Program-made: the position numbers and the translations under genes
NCBI RefSeq assembly: GCF_016861565.1
Contig: NZ_BOLK01000015.1
Span: forward strand, 1-51,866
Reading direction: 5' to 3'
DNA length: 51,866 bases
Source of the DNA: Secundilactobacillus yichangensis
Lineage (GTDB): Bacteria > Bacillota > Bacilli > Lactobacillales > Lactobacillaceae
Shown: positions 32,465 to 39,810 of the stretch, one piece after another
Layout: each line of letters opens with the position of its first letter
How positions within the stretch are numbered: the stretch's first letter is position 1
Notes under the pieces: model-generated
What the model was told of the DNA's origin: nothing
Seen by the model: only the letters and a program-made list of their open reading frames with translations
The model's database searches: none

Positions 32465-33133
32465 ATTATTTCAATCGATATCAATTGGCTATACCAGACC
32501 TTGCTTAACCATATGGGACCATCAGGATGGTGGCCTGCAGATGATAAGCGCGATATTATCGTTGGCGCCATTTTAGTCCAAAACACCGCCTGGCAAAATG
32601 CTGATGTGGGTCTAAATAACTTAAAACACCGCACCGGGTTAGATCCCGAAGCGGTGTTGTCGTTATCACAGACTGAATTAATTGAATTGATTCGAGCCAG
32701 CGGTTTCTACCGTAATAAAGCTAAAGCTATCCATAACGTTTTCCAGTGGTTTAATGACCGTCACTGGGATTATTCTGGCGTGGCTTCAAGTACATCTCAA
32801 GCTGAGCTTCGTAAACAGCTGCTGGCGCTGCCTGGCGTTGGCCAGGAAACCGCCGACGTCTACCTAGTTTACATTTTTGATCTGCCAGCTTTCATCGCCG
32901 ATTCATATACTCGCCGGCTGTTCAAACATCTGGGCTACCAGCGAACTGACACCTATCAGCACCTGAAGTCACAAATCACTTTACCCCGTAATTTTACTTT
33001 CAAAATGGCACAGGATTTTCACGGTCAGCTGGATGAATTTGGTAAACAATACCTCCAACGTGAAGATACCTTTGATGACAGCTTTCTAGCCCGTGCTTTA
33101 CTTGAAAAACAGCAAACTCAAAAAGGCAAATAA
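32465..33133 (+). CDS. EndoIII-like HhH-GPD DNA repair protein, probable ATT start
   Basis: The protein of about 222 residues has the HhH-GPD fold: VGAILVQNTAWQNADVGL, the hairpin LPGVGQETADVYLVY and the catalytic-Asp region FIADSYTRRLF. EndoIII has Lys in the hairpin (GRKTA); here it is Glu (GQETA), so lyase activity by that Lys is absent. There are no Cys residues for the 4Fe-4S cluster. Family homology (LYQTLLNHMGPSGWWPAD) begins upstream of the first TTG (32501). The open frame upstream offers no ATG, GTG or TTG, only ATT codons at 32465/32468 five to eight bases after SD AGAAAGAAGG. The 3' end overlaps the convergent DUF1304 gene by 36 bp. Confidence 0.75.
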   Translation: MISIDINWLYQTLLNHMGPSGWWPADDKRDIIVGAILVQNTAWQNADVGLNNLKHRTGLDPEAVLSLSQTELIELIRASGFYRNKAKAIHNVFQWFNDRHWDYSGVASSTSQAELRKQLLALPGVGQETADVYLVYIFDLPAFIADSYTRRLFKHLGYQRTDTYQHLKSQITLPRNFTFKMAQDFHGQLDEFGKQYLQREDTFDDSFLARALLEKQQTQKGK

Positions 33134-33469
33134 TCCAGGAATTCCCTGGGTCCACATGATTTGACGGTTAACCGTTAGACTGCCAAAGATACCGGCAATA
33201 AATACAAATCCAGTAAACAGCAAACACCCGGCGGTCATTGCATCCGCAGGCAATCCGAAACGCATGAACAGCAAGCCGACACCCACAAAACCGTTATATA
33301 AGCCAATGTTGGCCATCGTGGTTCTCGTTTCAGGTCGGTGCTGATATTCGGCGGAAAAACCAAAGGCTTTCTGAGCAGCCGCTGACTGAGAACCAAACAT
33401 TTCTAAAATTAAAATCAACAGTGCTTCCACTGCGACAATCATTACTAAGACCGTACTGATCACTGACAT
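33098..33469 (-). CDS. DUF1304 membrane protein
   Basis: The 123-residue protein has four hydrophobic segments and the DUF1304 pattern (EMFGSQSAAAQKAFGFS, NIGLYNGFVGVGL, WTQGIPGLFAF). The family is small, unstudied and common in lactic acid bacteria. SD GGGGGAA precedes the ATG. It lies 12 bp after the secreted-protein gene on the same strand and is probably co-transcribed. Confidence 0.85.
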   Translation of the reverse strand: MSVISTVLVMIVAVEALLILILEMFGSQSAAAQKAFGFSAEYQHRPETRTTMANIGLYNGFVGVGLLFMRFGLPADAMTAGCLLFTGFVFIAGIFGSLTVNRQIMWTQGIPGLFAFLSLLFFK

Positions 33470-33481
33470 CCTAAATTCCCC

Positions 33482-34294
33482 CTAAAACAGCTTTGAGTCC
33501 CCAGTCGGTACGAGATAAATTCCAAATGAACCGTAGCCGCTTGGCCAAGTATGATAATCAGAAGTATACCCGTGCGGTGTTGCATAAATACCGATTTGAT
33601 ACCCCTTATACTTCACCCGCTTTGAAGCTGTATATCCCTGTGCATTCAAAACCGACGTGGCTAATTTGGTATAATCCGTTTTACTCGTCGTGCCAGTCCA
33701 GTTATACGGCGTAAAGATACCGATTGCTGTAGCATTTTTATTGAGTTTTGAATACGTGGCCGTCTTGCTGACACCTGCATTCAGATCATTACGGGCATCG
33801 TTAGAATAGCTGGTATTCAGTATCGTTCCTGGAAACAGCGCGAGAATATCCGCTTGCAGTTTAGCGCCTTCACGCACTGATTTAATTCCCGCTAGCCCAC
33901 CGCCATAGGATTTCACTATTATACTGTGGGCAAAGGCGTCATCAGGATTATCTCCCTTAGTTAGATACGAACGGTAAACTAAGCCCTTAATTTTACCGTT
34001 ATTATTCGTCACCTGATAATAATAGCCCGATTTCTTGCCCTGCTGAAGCTTCACTCGCTTATAGACGTACCAGGTTGTTCGCGGATAATGTTTCAGATTA
34101 TGGATCTTCTTAGTATGCTTCAAATCCCACATATATTCGTTTTTCGTCGTTTTTACGTAGTAGGCGACATCACTATAATTCTTTGTCTTCACTACTTTCC
34201 AAGTCGTGGCCGCGTTCACAGCCGTTGGTATTGCAGCTGCTCCTAAACCACCTAGTATAAGTCCCGTTGTTAATGCCATAATTACCCTTTTCAT
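33482..34294 (-). CDS. Secreted protein of unknown function
   Basis: The 270-residue protein has a signal peptide (MKRVIMALTTGLILGGLGAA, cut likely after VNA). Residues 30-115 are rich in Tyr, Lys and Trp (TWKVVKTKNYSDVAYYVKTT, TTWYVYKRVKLQQGKKSGYY), resembling SH3-like surface repeats of lactobacilli. The second half (ADILALFPGTILNTSY onward) is not recognised. No anchor motif is seen. The start at 34294 follows SD GGGGGAGTG. A longer open frame upstream has no SD. Confidence 0.7.
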   Translation of the reverse strand: MKRVIMALTTGLILGGLGAAAIPTAVNAATTWKVVKTKNYSDVAYYVKTTKNEYMWDLKHTKKIHNLKHYPRTTWYVYKRVKLQQGKKSGYYYQVTNNNGKIKGLVYRSYLTKGDNPDDAFAHSIIVKSYGGGLAGIKSVREGAKLQADILALFPGTILNTSYSNDARNDLNAGVSKTATYSKLNKNATAIGIFTPYNWTGTTSKTDYTKLATSVLNAQGYTASKRVKYKGYQIGIYATPHGYTSDYHTWPSGYGSFGIYLVPTGDSKLF

Positions 34295-34466
34295 TGGACA
34301 CTCCCCCATTCGGATACATGATACGTTTGTCTCAAATGTAGCAGAGGTAAACGTTGGTCGCAAGGGGGATACTTCATTTTATTCGTGGAATCAATTTCAA
34401 ATTCAAAAAGAGTCCGTCTATCAGTTCAATCACTGATAAGCGGGTTTCTCTCATTTAATGACCAAA

Positions 34467-34494
34467 TAAAAAGACGCCCCATTGCTGGGGCGCC
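34467..34494 (-). terminator. Terminator on the minus strand
   Basis: GGCGCCCCA/TGGGGCGTC hairpin followed on the minus strand by CTTTTTATT. It ends the transcript from the 34.66 kb promoter or from the genes upstream of it. Confidence 0.85.
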
Positions 34495-34665
34495 CATACA
34501 GCCACTTAGCCGAAACTAAATGGGTTCTCAAAAATCCACATTTCCTTTGAACCAAGGCAGCCGCAAATCCGGCGGTGTTACATTGCCTGCTGTGCAAAAA
34601 AATCACCTAGTTGCTTGCGCAAACCGCTATTGCTAGCGACGTGATATTCTCGACTCATCGCATGT
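34495..34665 (-). ncRNA. Candidate structured RNA / small-protein transcript
   Basis: It starts just after a promoter. The first part folds as ATCAC/GTGAT enclosing two small hairpins, CGCTA-GCAA-TAGCG and TTGC-GCAA-GCAA, followed by T7 (plus 34596-34645), which is itself terminator-like. Downstream are CCGC/GCGG inside AGGCA/TGCCT, and CATTTAG/CTAAGTG, then the final terminator at 34467. It may be a small RNA, or the mRNA of the 26-codon ORF. No known RNA family is recognised. Confidence 0.4.
34578..34658 (-). CDS. Possible 26-residue small protein
   Basis: The ORF begins MSREYHVASNSGLRKQLGDF and ends FAQQAM-stop. It has no SD, but its ATG is only about 6 bases from the predicted transcription start, so leaderless translation would be needed. 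The residue mix is protein-like. It overlaps the structured RNA region, so coding may be chance. Confidence 0.3.
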   Translation of the reverse strand: MSREYHVASNSGLRKQLGDFFAQQAM

Positions 34666-34670
34666 AAAAC

Positions 34671-34699
34671 ATCATAGCACGGATCGAAGCCAGAAGCAA
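34671..34699 (-). promoter_or_regulatory. Promoter of the small transcript
   Basis: On the minus strand TTGCTT (34699-34694) and TATGAT (34676-34671) are 17 bases apart. Confidence 0.6.
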
Positions 34700-34711
34700 A
34701 TCAACGAGGCA

Positions 34712-35209
34712 TTAATTGGCAGCTTGGGTGTCTTTATCGCCGTCTTCATCCTTCTTTTCCTGGTTCTCCTTGATCTGGTCTAACTGTTTCTCTAACCAGG
34801 TTGCAATGGCTGCTGCCATATCCCCTTTGTGGCTGACAAAATCATCCGCAGAGGCAACTTTATCGATTCGCAAAGAAGACGAATTAATGTCCGGTGATTC
34901 AATAATACTGTAAATGCTGACAGGCAGTGTATCATCATCTGCTAACATCTTCTTCATGGCGTTCAGATAACGCAGCGGTAAATTCACAATACTGGTTTCC
35001 AAGTGCACCTGAATATCCGTATCCGTTAGGGTTAACGTCGCTTGGGCTAATTGATTACCATCAATTGCCTTAACCATCATATTAACCATTGGTTCAAGCG
35101 ACTTAGTTGCACCATTTTTTTTGATTTCAGCTAAACTGCTGCCGAAATTTTGCGTTTCATATTTTTCAGCTTCAACTTCTTCAAAGAAGTCCTTTACTAA
35201 ACTTTCCAT
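34712..35209 (-). CDS. Conserved-looking hypothetical protein
   Basis: The 165-residue, acidic, soluble protein has no recognised family. The middle (QATLTLTDTDIQVHLETSIVNLPL) alternates like a beta-sheet. The C terminus is a charged helix and tail (LEKQLDQIKENQEKKDEDGD). No signal peptide or membrane segment is seen. It starts 11 bp after the stop of the membrane-protein gene at 35221 with SD CGAGG, so the two form an operon. Confidence 0.65.
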   Translation of the reverse strand: MESLVKDFFEEVEAEKYETQNFGSSLAEIKKNGATKSLEPMVNMMVKAIDGNQLAQATLTLTDTDIQVHLETSIVNLPLRYLNAMKKMLADDDTLPVSIYSIIESPDINSSSLRIDKVASADDFVSHKGDMAAAIATWLEKQLDQIKENQEKKDEDGDKDTQAAN

Positions 35210-35220
35210 AGTTACCTCGA

Positions 35221-35673
35221 TTACTTATTTTGTTTAAGTCTGTCCTGCTGCATCTTTTTAAGTGCTTCCAGCTTATCATTATCGCGTTTATTATCAAGCC
35301 AGTGTCGGTACCGCAGTGCCAATACCATCCAGTAGCCATTAAAAACGATCACTAAAACATTAGCTAGGATAACGGCTGCTTTAATGCTCATGATTGCGGT
35401 TGAACTCGCCATCACCGTTACAATACCATTAAACAGTCCAAATGAATAGATGACGATCACCACAGCCAACAGATAGTACCCTGAATTATGGCCCAAAGCA
35501 CCCCAAATCATTGGCAGTGCGTACAGTACCAGTGAGATGATAATTGAACGTATTACCGCTGTCATTTCAAAGCTATGCCCTAAAGCGACCAGCTTAGAGG
35601 ACAGCAATAGATTCATAGCGGAGAAGAGCACCCACGATACGATGCCATATGTGATTAATTTCTGCTTTAACAT
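35221..35673 (-). CDS. Small multi-spanning membrane protein of unknown function
   Basis: The 150-residue protein has four hydrophobic segments (roughly 8-28, 38-60, 65-88, 95-118) and a basic, helical C-terminal tail (LDNKRDNDKLEALKKMQQDR). SD AGGAG lies 8 bases before the ATG. It is the first gene of a two-gene operon with the acidic protein. No family is recognised. Confidence 0.7.
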   Translation of the reverse strand: MLKQKLITYGIVSWVLFSAMNLLLSSKLVALGHSFEMTAVIRSIIISLVLYALPMIWGALGHNSGYYLLAVVIVIYSFGLFNGIVTVMASSTAIMSIKAAVILANVLVIVFNGYWMVLALRYRHWLDNKRDNDKLEALKKMQQDRLKQNK

Positions 35674-35725
35674 TTAAATCTCCTTAATCGTTATTAATAG
35701 TTCAAATTGTAGCATAGTTCGCTGT

Positions 35726-35778
35726 AAAAAATACAGGGTTGCGTCCGGCAATGTGTGCTGGGCGCAACCCTGTATTTT
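35726..35778. terminator. Strong bidirectional terminator
   Basis: AAAATACAGGGTTGCG and CGCAACCCTGTATTTT form the stem with A/T runs on both sides. On the minus strand it ends lplA transcripts after the hairpin repeats. Confidence 0.8.
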
Positions 35779-35794
35779 GATTTTTGAGTTTGGA

Positions 35795-35875
35795 TGGCTG
35801 AAGAACTGCTCGACTTCTATATAGCCGAATCAGGCTGCAACAGGCAGAGAGCTACTCAACTTTTACATAGCCGAA
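35795..35875 (-). repeat. Remnants of the dispersed hairpin repeat
   Basis: Only tail parts of units remain, such as GGCTGCAACAGGCAGAGAGCT and the nearby TATATAGCCGAATCAGGC / TTACATAGCCGAATCGGGC direct repeats. The hairpin centre with AAATCC is missing. Confidence 0.6.
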
Positions 35876-35990
35876 TCGGGCTACAACGGGCAGAGAACTG
35901 CATGTAAGTCAACTCTGGTATAAATCCAAGACCGGGATTTTTACCAGAGTCAACTTACACTCCGTTCTCTAAACGCCCGTTTACGCACCT
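35876..35990 (-). repeat. Dispersed long-hairpin repeat, copy E2
   Basis: On the minus strand AGAGAAC/GTTCTCT, GTGTAAGTTGACTCTGGTA and its partner TACCAGAGTTGACTTACAT close on AAATCC-CGGTCTT-GGATTT. It is nearly identical to E1. Confidence 0.8.
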
Positions 35991-35995
35991 TGAAT

Positions 35996-36114
35996 AAATC
36001 AGGCTACTCCAAGCAGAGAGCTGCATGTAAGTCAACTCTGGTACAAATCCAAGACCGGGATTTTTACCAGAGTCAACTTACACTCCGCTCTCTAACCGCT
36101 TGGTTCCGCACCTT
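35996..36114 (-). repeat. Dispersed long-hairpin repeat, copy E1, abutting the lplA stop
   Basis: On the minus strand CCAAGC/GCTTGG, AGAGAGC/GCTCTCT and the same TTGACTCTGGTA arms as E2 close on AAATCC-CGGTCTT-GGATTT. Its GGTGCG end begins at the lplA stop codon (36113-36115). Confidence 0.8.
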
Positions 36115-37123
36115 ATGCTAACAGATCCACCAACTCATCCTTCGTAATCCCCATAAAATACTGACTTATATCCACATCATCCAAAACCTTTTCCAGGTTT
36201 TCACGATCATAGCGGATACCCTTCATTTTATCAGCTAGTTCGCTGACATCCTTCGGGCCGAAGAAGTCGCCGAAGAACTTGATTGTTGAGATTTTACCCT
36301 GTTCTACCAAGATCCGGGCATCGATGGTTCCTGAATCAAAATGCTGACGCTTCTTAACCGTAAATTCTGGTGAAGTGCCATAGACCCAGTCCCAGTTGTT
36401 GTAGTACTGTTCGTAGATCTTGTCGATTTCTTTTTGTTCATCAGGGGTAACCACGTATTCCTTATCCTTGATTTCATCCAAGCTGTCAACATGGAACAGT
36501 TCCTTCAATAATTTATCACGGAATTCGGGTACCGTAATGTTTTGATATTCAGGTGCCAAGTATGGCTTCAAATTAGTTACACGAGAGCGGACTGACTTGA
36601 TACCCTTTGAAGCAATCTTATCTTCTGGGACGTTCAGGGCGTCAGCAATAACGTCTTGATCCACGTCCAGCATCAAAGTACCGTGTGAGAAAGTCTTACC
36701 ATTCTTGGTGTACATCGCGTTACCAGAGAATTTCTTGCCATCGACTAAGATGTCGTTACGGCCAGAAACTTCAACTGACTTCGCGCCCATATCATGTAAG
36801 GCGTCAACAATTGGTTGAACGAAGGACTTGAAGTCCCCGAACTGTTCGGAATTACTGTCCAGCACAAAGCTGAAGCACAGGTTACCAAGATCTTGATAAA
36901 CCGCGCCACCGCCAGAAAGACGACGAGTAACCGTAATGTTATGCTCTTCAACGTATTTCTGGTTAATTTCCTCTAATGTATTTTGGTTTCGGCCAACGAT
37001 GATACATGGCTTTTCATAGTAGAAAAGCACCAGGGGTTCACCAAAATCTTTATTGTTCATTAAATACTGTTCAGTAGCTAAGTTACGACCGATATCATGG
37101 GCCGTCATTGAAACATACCGCAT
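36113..37123 (-). CDS. lplA: Lipoate-protein ligase A, second tandem copy
   Basis: The 336-residue enzyme activates lipoate with ATP and joins it to lipoyl domains of 2-oxoacid dehydrogenases or the glycine cleavage H protein. Motifs RRLSGGGAVYQD, GRNDILVDGKKFSGNAM (catalytic Lys) and SHGTLMLDVD are intact. A C-terminal accessory domain is present (ending FMGITKDELVDLL). The start at 37123 has SD GGAAGGGAAG. It is about 70% identical by eye to the neighbour upstream, so a tandem duplication. No dehydrogenase genes are in the window. Confidence 0.92.
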   Translation of the reverse strand: MRYVSMTAHDIGRNLATEQYLMNNKDFGEPLVLFYYEKPCIIVGRNQNTLEEINQKYVEEHNITVTRRLSGGGAVYQDLGNLCFSFVLDSNSEQFGDFKSFVQPIVDALHDMGAKSVEVSGRNDILVDGKKFSGNAMYTKNGKTFSHGTLMLDVDQDVIADALNVPEDKIASKGIKSVRSRVTNLKPYLAPEYQNITVPEFRDKLLKELFHVDSLDEIKDKEYVVTPDEQKEIDKIYEQYYNNWDWVYGTSPEFTVKKRQHFDSGTIDARILVEQGKISTIKFFGDFFGPKDVSELADKMKGIRYDRENLEKVLDDVDISQYFMGITKDELVDLLA

Positions 37124-37234
37124 GTCCAAACTTCCCTTCCAAATATTAATAACCAATCTTGTAACCGGTTTTCATTTTAACATAATCATGTAAGGGGTTA
37201 CAGCTTGTGCACTTGGAAAACACTGATTTCGGCT

Positions 37235-38245
37235 TTAACCCAAGAACTGCACAAACTCATCGAGGGTGATCCCCGCAAAATAATCACCAACGTTGACATG
37301 GGCCAGTGCTTTTCGTAACGACGGCTGATCGTAGCGAACGTCTTTGAGCTTTTTAGCTAAATCAACCGCGTACTTTTCACCGAAAAAGTCGCCAAAGAAG
37401 GTCACTTGCTTGATGTGGCCCTTTTCAACCAATACCCGTGCGTCAATCGTCCCTGAGTCAAAATGCTGACGCCTCTTAACCGTGAATTCTGGAGAAGTGC
37501 CATAAACCCAGTCCCAGTTATTGTAGTAATTATCGTAAAGCTTTTGAATCTGCTTCTTATCGTCATCCGTCAGGTGGTATGCTTTATCGGCAACCTTTGC
37601 GAGGTCGTCTACGCCGTACACCTTCCTCAAAATTGCATCGCGGAATTCAGCAATCGTGAGGTTCTGATATTCCGGCTTCAAGTACGGCTTCAGGTTAGTC
37701 ACCCGTGAACGCACAGACTTGATCCCCTTTGAAGCAATCTTATCCTTTGGGACGTTCAAGGCATGGGCAATCACGCTCTGATCGACGTCGTACATCAGCG
37801 TACCGTGAGAAAACATCTTGTTATCCTTCACGTACATCGCGTTACCAGAAAACTTCCTGCCATTAACCAATATATCGTTACGGCCCGAAACTTTGATAGA
37901 TGCTGCTCCCATCTCTTTAAGCGCGTCAACAATCGGTTTGGTGAACGCCTTGAAGTCACCGAACCGCTCATCGTCACGATCGACTACGAAACTAAACGAA
38001 ACGTTACCCAGATCATCATAGACGGCACCGCCGCCCGAAAGCCGTCTCGTCACTTGAATATTGTGCTTGGCAACGTAGTCCTGATTAATTTCTTCCAAAG
38101 TATTTTGATTCCGGCCAACAATAATACAGGGCTTTTGGTAATAAAATAATAGAATCGGTTCATCGAAATCTTTGTTATTCATTAAATACTGTTCGGTGGC
38201 CAGATTATAGCCAATATCTTCAGTTTCCATGTTGTAATAGTACAT
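37235..38245 (-). CDS. lplA: Lipoate-protein ligase A, first tandem copy
   Basis: The 336-residue protein has the same motifs as its neighbour (RRLSGGGAVYDD, GRNDILVNGRKFSGNAM, SHGTLMYDVD) and the same length. SD AAGGAG precedes the ATG. The copies have diverged throughout, including in the small domain, so they may prefer different acceptors or lipoate sources. The 111-bp gap to the second copy shows no clear terminator, so they may be co-transcribed. Confidence 0.92.
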   Translation of the reverse strand: MYYYNMETEDIGYNLATEQYLMNNKDFDEPILLFYYQKPCIIVGRNQNTLEEINQDYVAKHNIQVTRRLSGGGAVYDDLGNVSFSFVVDRDDERFGDFKAFTKPIVDALKEMGAASIKVSGRNDILVNGRKFSGNAMYVKDNKMFSHGTLMYDVDQSVIAHALNVPKDKIASKGIKSVRSRVTNLKPYLKPEYQNLTIAEFRDAILRKVYGVDDLAKVADKAYHLTDDDKKQIQKLYDNYYNNWDWVYGTSPEFTVKRRQHFDSGTIDARVLVEKGHIKQVTFFGDFFGEKYAVDLAKKLKDVRYDQPSLRKALAHVNVGDYFAGITLDEFVQFLG

Positions 38246-38307
38246 GATCCCGCTGCTCCTTCAAATGTGTTTACTCTAAGTTTACCGCATTATAGGCAAA
38301 ATGAAAC

Positions 38308-38341
38308 CGCTGTAATCAGCTTAACGCCAATTACAGCGGTC
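38308..38341 (-). terminator. Weak terminator
   Basis: ACCGCTGTAAT/ATTACAGCGGT hairpin, followed on the minus strand by TTTCATTTTG. It probably serves the small membrane gene at 38487. Confidence 0.6.
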
Positions 38342-38486
38342 TCTTAATGACGGCCTTGGTCGCCAATCATTTCTACGCCTATATTATGTCGCCAACACAG
38401 TAAAATGGCAACCAATTTGCTTAAAAAATGGTCTTAATGACTATGCCTAAATGCCAGCTATGTAACTAGATTTAACCATGTTTGCC

Positions 38487-38762
38487 TTAACCAATCAGCA
38501 CCGCTACAATGATCATAATGTTGGTTAAAATATAACTGTGTTTCTCTTTCTGACTTAACTTCGAATAACTATCGATAATAAAGTCCCGCCAAATATCGAT
38601 TCCAACAGCCAGCGGCAATAGTATCCAATTCACCAGTGCTTCTTGATCACCGAAAGGCTTCCAGCCGACCCATGCGGCTATGCTATAACTAATTACTATC
38701 GTAGATAAAATAAGCGTGATCCACGTCAGCCATTCAAATTTTACTTTCCGTTCCTGTGTCAT
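38487..38762 (-). CDS. Small membrane protein of unknown function
   Basis: The 91-residue protein has three hydrophobic segments (about 13-31, 42-56 and 76-90) and a short charged loop (SYSKLSQKEKHS). SD GGAGAGATCT lies before the ATG. No family is recognised. Two gene-free gaps on either side (about 240 and 155 bp) show only a hairpin at each end. Confidence 0.65.
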   Translation of the reverse strand: MTQERKVKFEWLTWITLILSTIVISYSIAAWVGWKPFGDQEALVNWILLPLAVGIDIWRDFIIDSYSKLSQKEKHSYILTNIMIIVAVLIG

Positions 38763-38877
38763 AAGATCTCTCCTGTCTTGATTGAAATATTTGCTTTCAC
38801 TGTCAATTTATCTCAATTGAGTGCAATCACAAGCTACAATGCGAAGACAAGGGCGGTCTCTAAAATGAAGACATATC

Positions 38878-38909
38878 AAAAAACCAGCTAATTAAGGTTA
38901 AATTAGCTG
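38878..38909 (-). terminator. Terminator of the XRE-membrane regulator gene
   Basis: CAGCTAATT/AATTAGCTG hairpin, followed on the minus strand by GTTTTTTG. Confidence 0.8.
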
Positions 38910-38918
38910 ACAAATCGC

Positions 38919-39545
38919 TCATTTTTTCCTTCGCTTATGCCGGAAAAAGAGCAGCATTTCCGCACAAAAGGACATCACAAAAATCAGTGAAATTCGAGCA
39001 AACGAAAAGCTGAGTATATAGGCCGTATCTTGGCCGCTAAATTTCGAATAAATACTAGGGTTACCAAATTCAATGAAAAAATTTAAATGTAAGATCACAA
39101 TAAACACAATAATGGCAAGAATCAGTTTGCGCTTTTTCTTAAACCGTGCCCAATCCAAAAAAGTGGCATAGAAAATAATGAGATCAATGGGCAAAAGAGT
39201 AGGAATCCACTGGGTCAAAACTCCCCAGTTAACAAAGAAGCTCATGTAACACATCATCAGAAGTACGAAGCCAAAATAATAACTAAACTGTGACAGTTTT
39301 TGCGCTAATGTATCTCGTTGATCCTGTTGAGCGTAATGCTCCAAAAGATGATCATCGCGCAGTAAATCATCTAAAGAAACCTGATAAAGATCACACAATT
39401 TTACAACGGTCGAAATGTCAGGATACGTCCGTCCATTTTCCCAGCCCGAAATTGTTTTTCTAGAAACATGAAGCTGCTCAGCAACCTGCTGTTGCGTTAA
39501 CTCCTTGTTCTTTCTTCCCCGTTTAAGCTTTTCATTTAGTTCCAT
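38919..39545 (-). CDS. XRE-type regulator fused to a membrane domain
   Basis: The 208-residue protein has an N-terminal HTH (RGRKNKELTQQQVAEQLHVS, RKTISGWENGRTYPDIST) and about four transmembrane segments from residue 88 on, ending in a basic tail (FFRHKRRKK). Such one-component regulators bind DNA while held in the membrane and may sense envelope or membrane signals. SD GGAGG precedes the ATG. An inverted repeat AAGTTAG-N17-CTAACTT lies 35-65 bp upstream and is a likely operator. The signal is unknown. Confidence 0.85.
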   Translation of the reverse strand: MELNEKLKRGRKNKELTQQQVAEQLHVSRKTISGWENGRTYPDISTVVKLCDLYQVSLDDLLRDDHLLEHYAQQDQRDTLAQKLSQFSYYFGFVLLMMCYMSFFVNWGVLTQWIPTLLPIDLIIFYATFLDWARFKKKRKLILAIIVFIVILHLNFFIEFGNPSIYSKFSGQDTAYILSFSFARISLIFVMSFCAEMLLFFRHKRRKK

Positions 39546-39579
39546 CCTACGCTTACCTCCTGCAAAATAGTTTACAGGA

Positions 39580-39610
39580 AAGTTAGTGATTATGAAAGTT
39601 CCGCTAACTT
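39580..39610. promoter_or_regulatory. Inverted repeat, possible operator of the XRE-membrane regulator
   Basis: AAGTTAG (39580-39586) and CTAACTT (39604-39610) are perfectly complementary, 17 bases apart, upstream of the regulator start codon. Confidence 0.4.
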
Positions 39611-39700
39611 AGTTACTTCTAAGTGATTTCCTTAAACTAAAAGATTCAAGTGTAATACGGATAACAAGTTTTCATTTTCCTAATACTAACGGCTAAATTA

Positions 39701-39785
39701 TGGTAAAATAAAGTGTGGAGTACTAGTGGTTCGTTTTGTTGGGCAAAACCATGGCGTGCTTACGAAAAGGGTTTTTCATGTACTT
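39701..39785 (+). promoter_or_regulatory. Extended -10 promoter and structured usp leader (Lacto-usp-like)
   Basis: TGGTAAAAT (39701-39709) is an extended -10. The leader then folds as AGTAC/GTACT closing GTTTTG-ttggg-CAAAAC and GAAAA-ggg-TTTTTC. A conserved RNA called the Lacto-usp motif is known ahead of usp genes in lactic acid bacteria; this position and structure suggest it, but I cannot check the consensus. Confidence 0.45.
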
Positions 39786-39810
39786 ATTATTTTGTGAGGG
39801 AGTGGCGTAT

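Noticed and set aside
35700-36114. CRISPR array
   Set aside because: The repeated units are about 115 bp hairpins with short joins; there are no short direct repeats with unique spacers and no cas genes.
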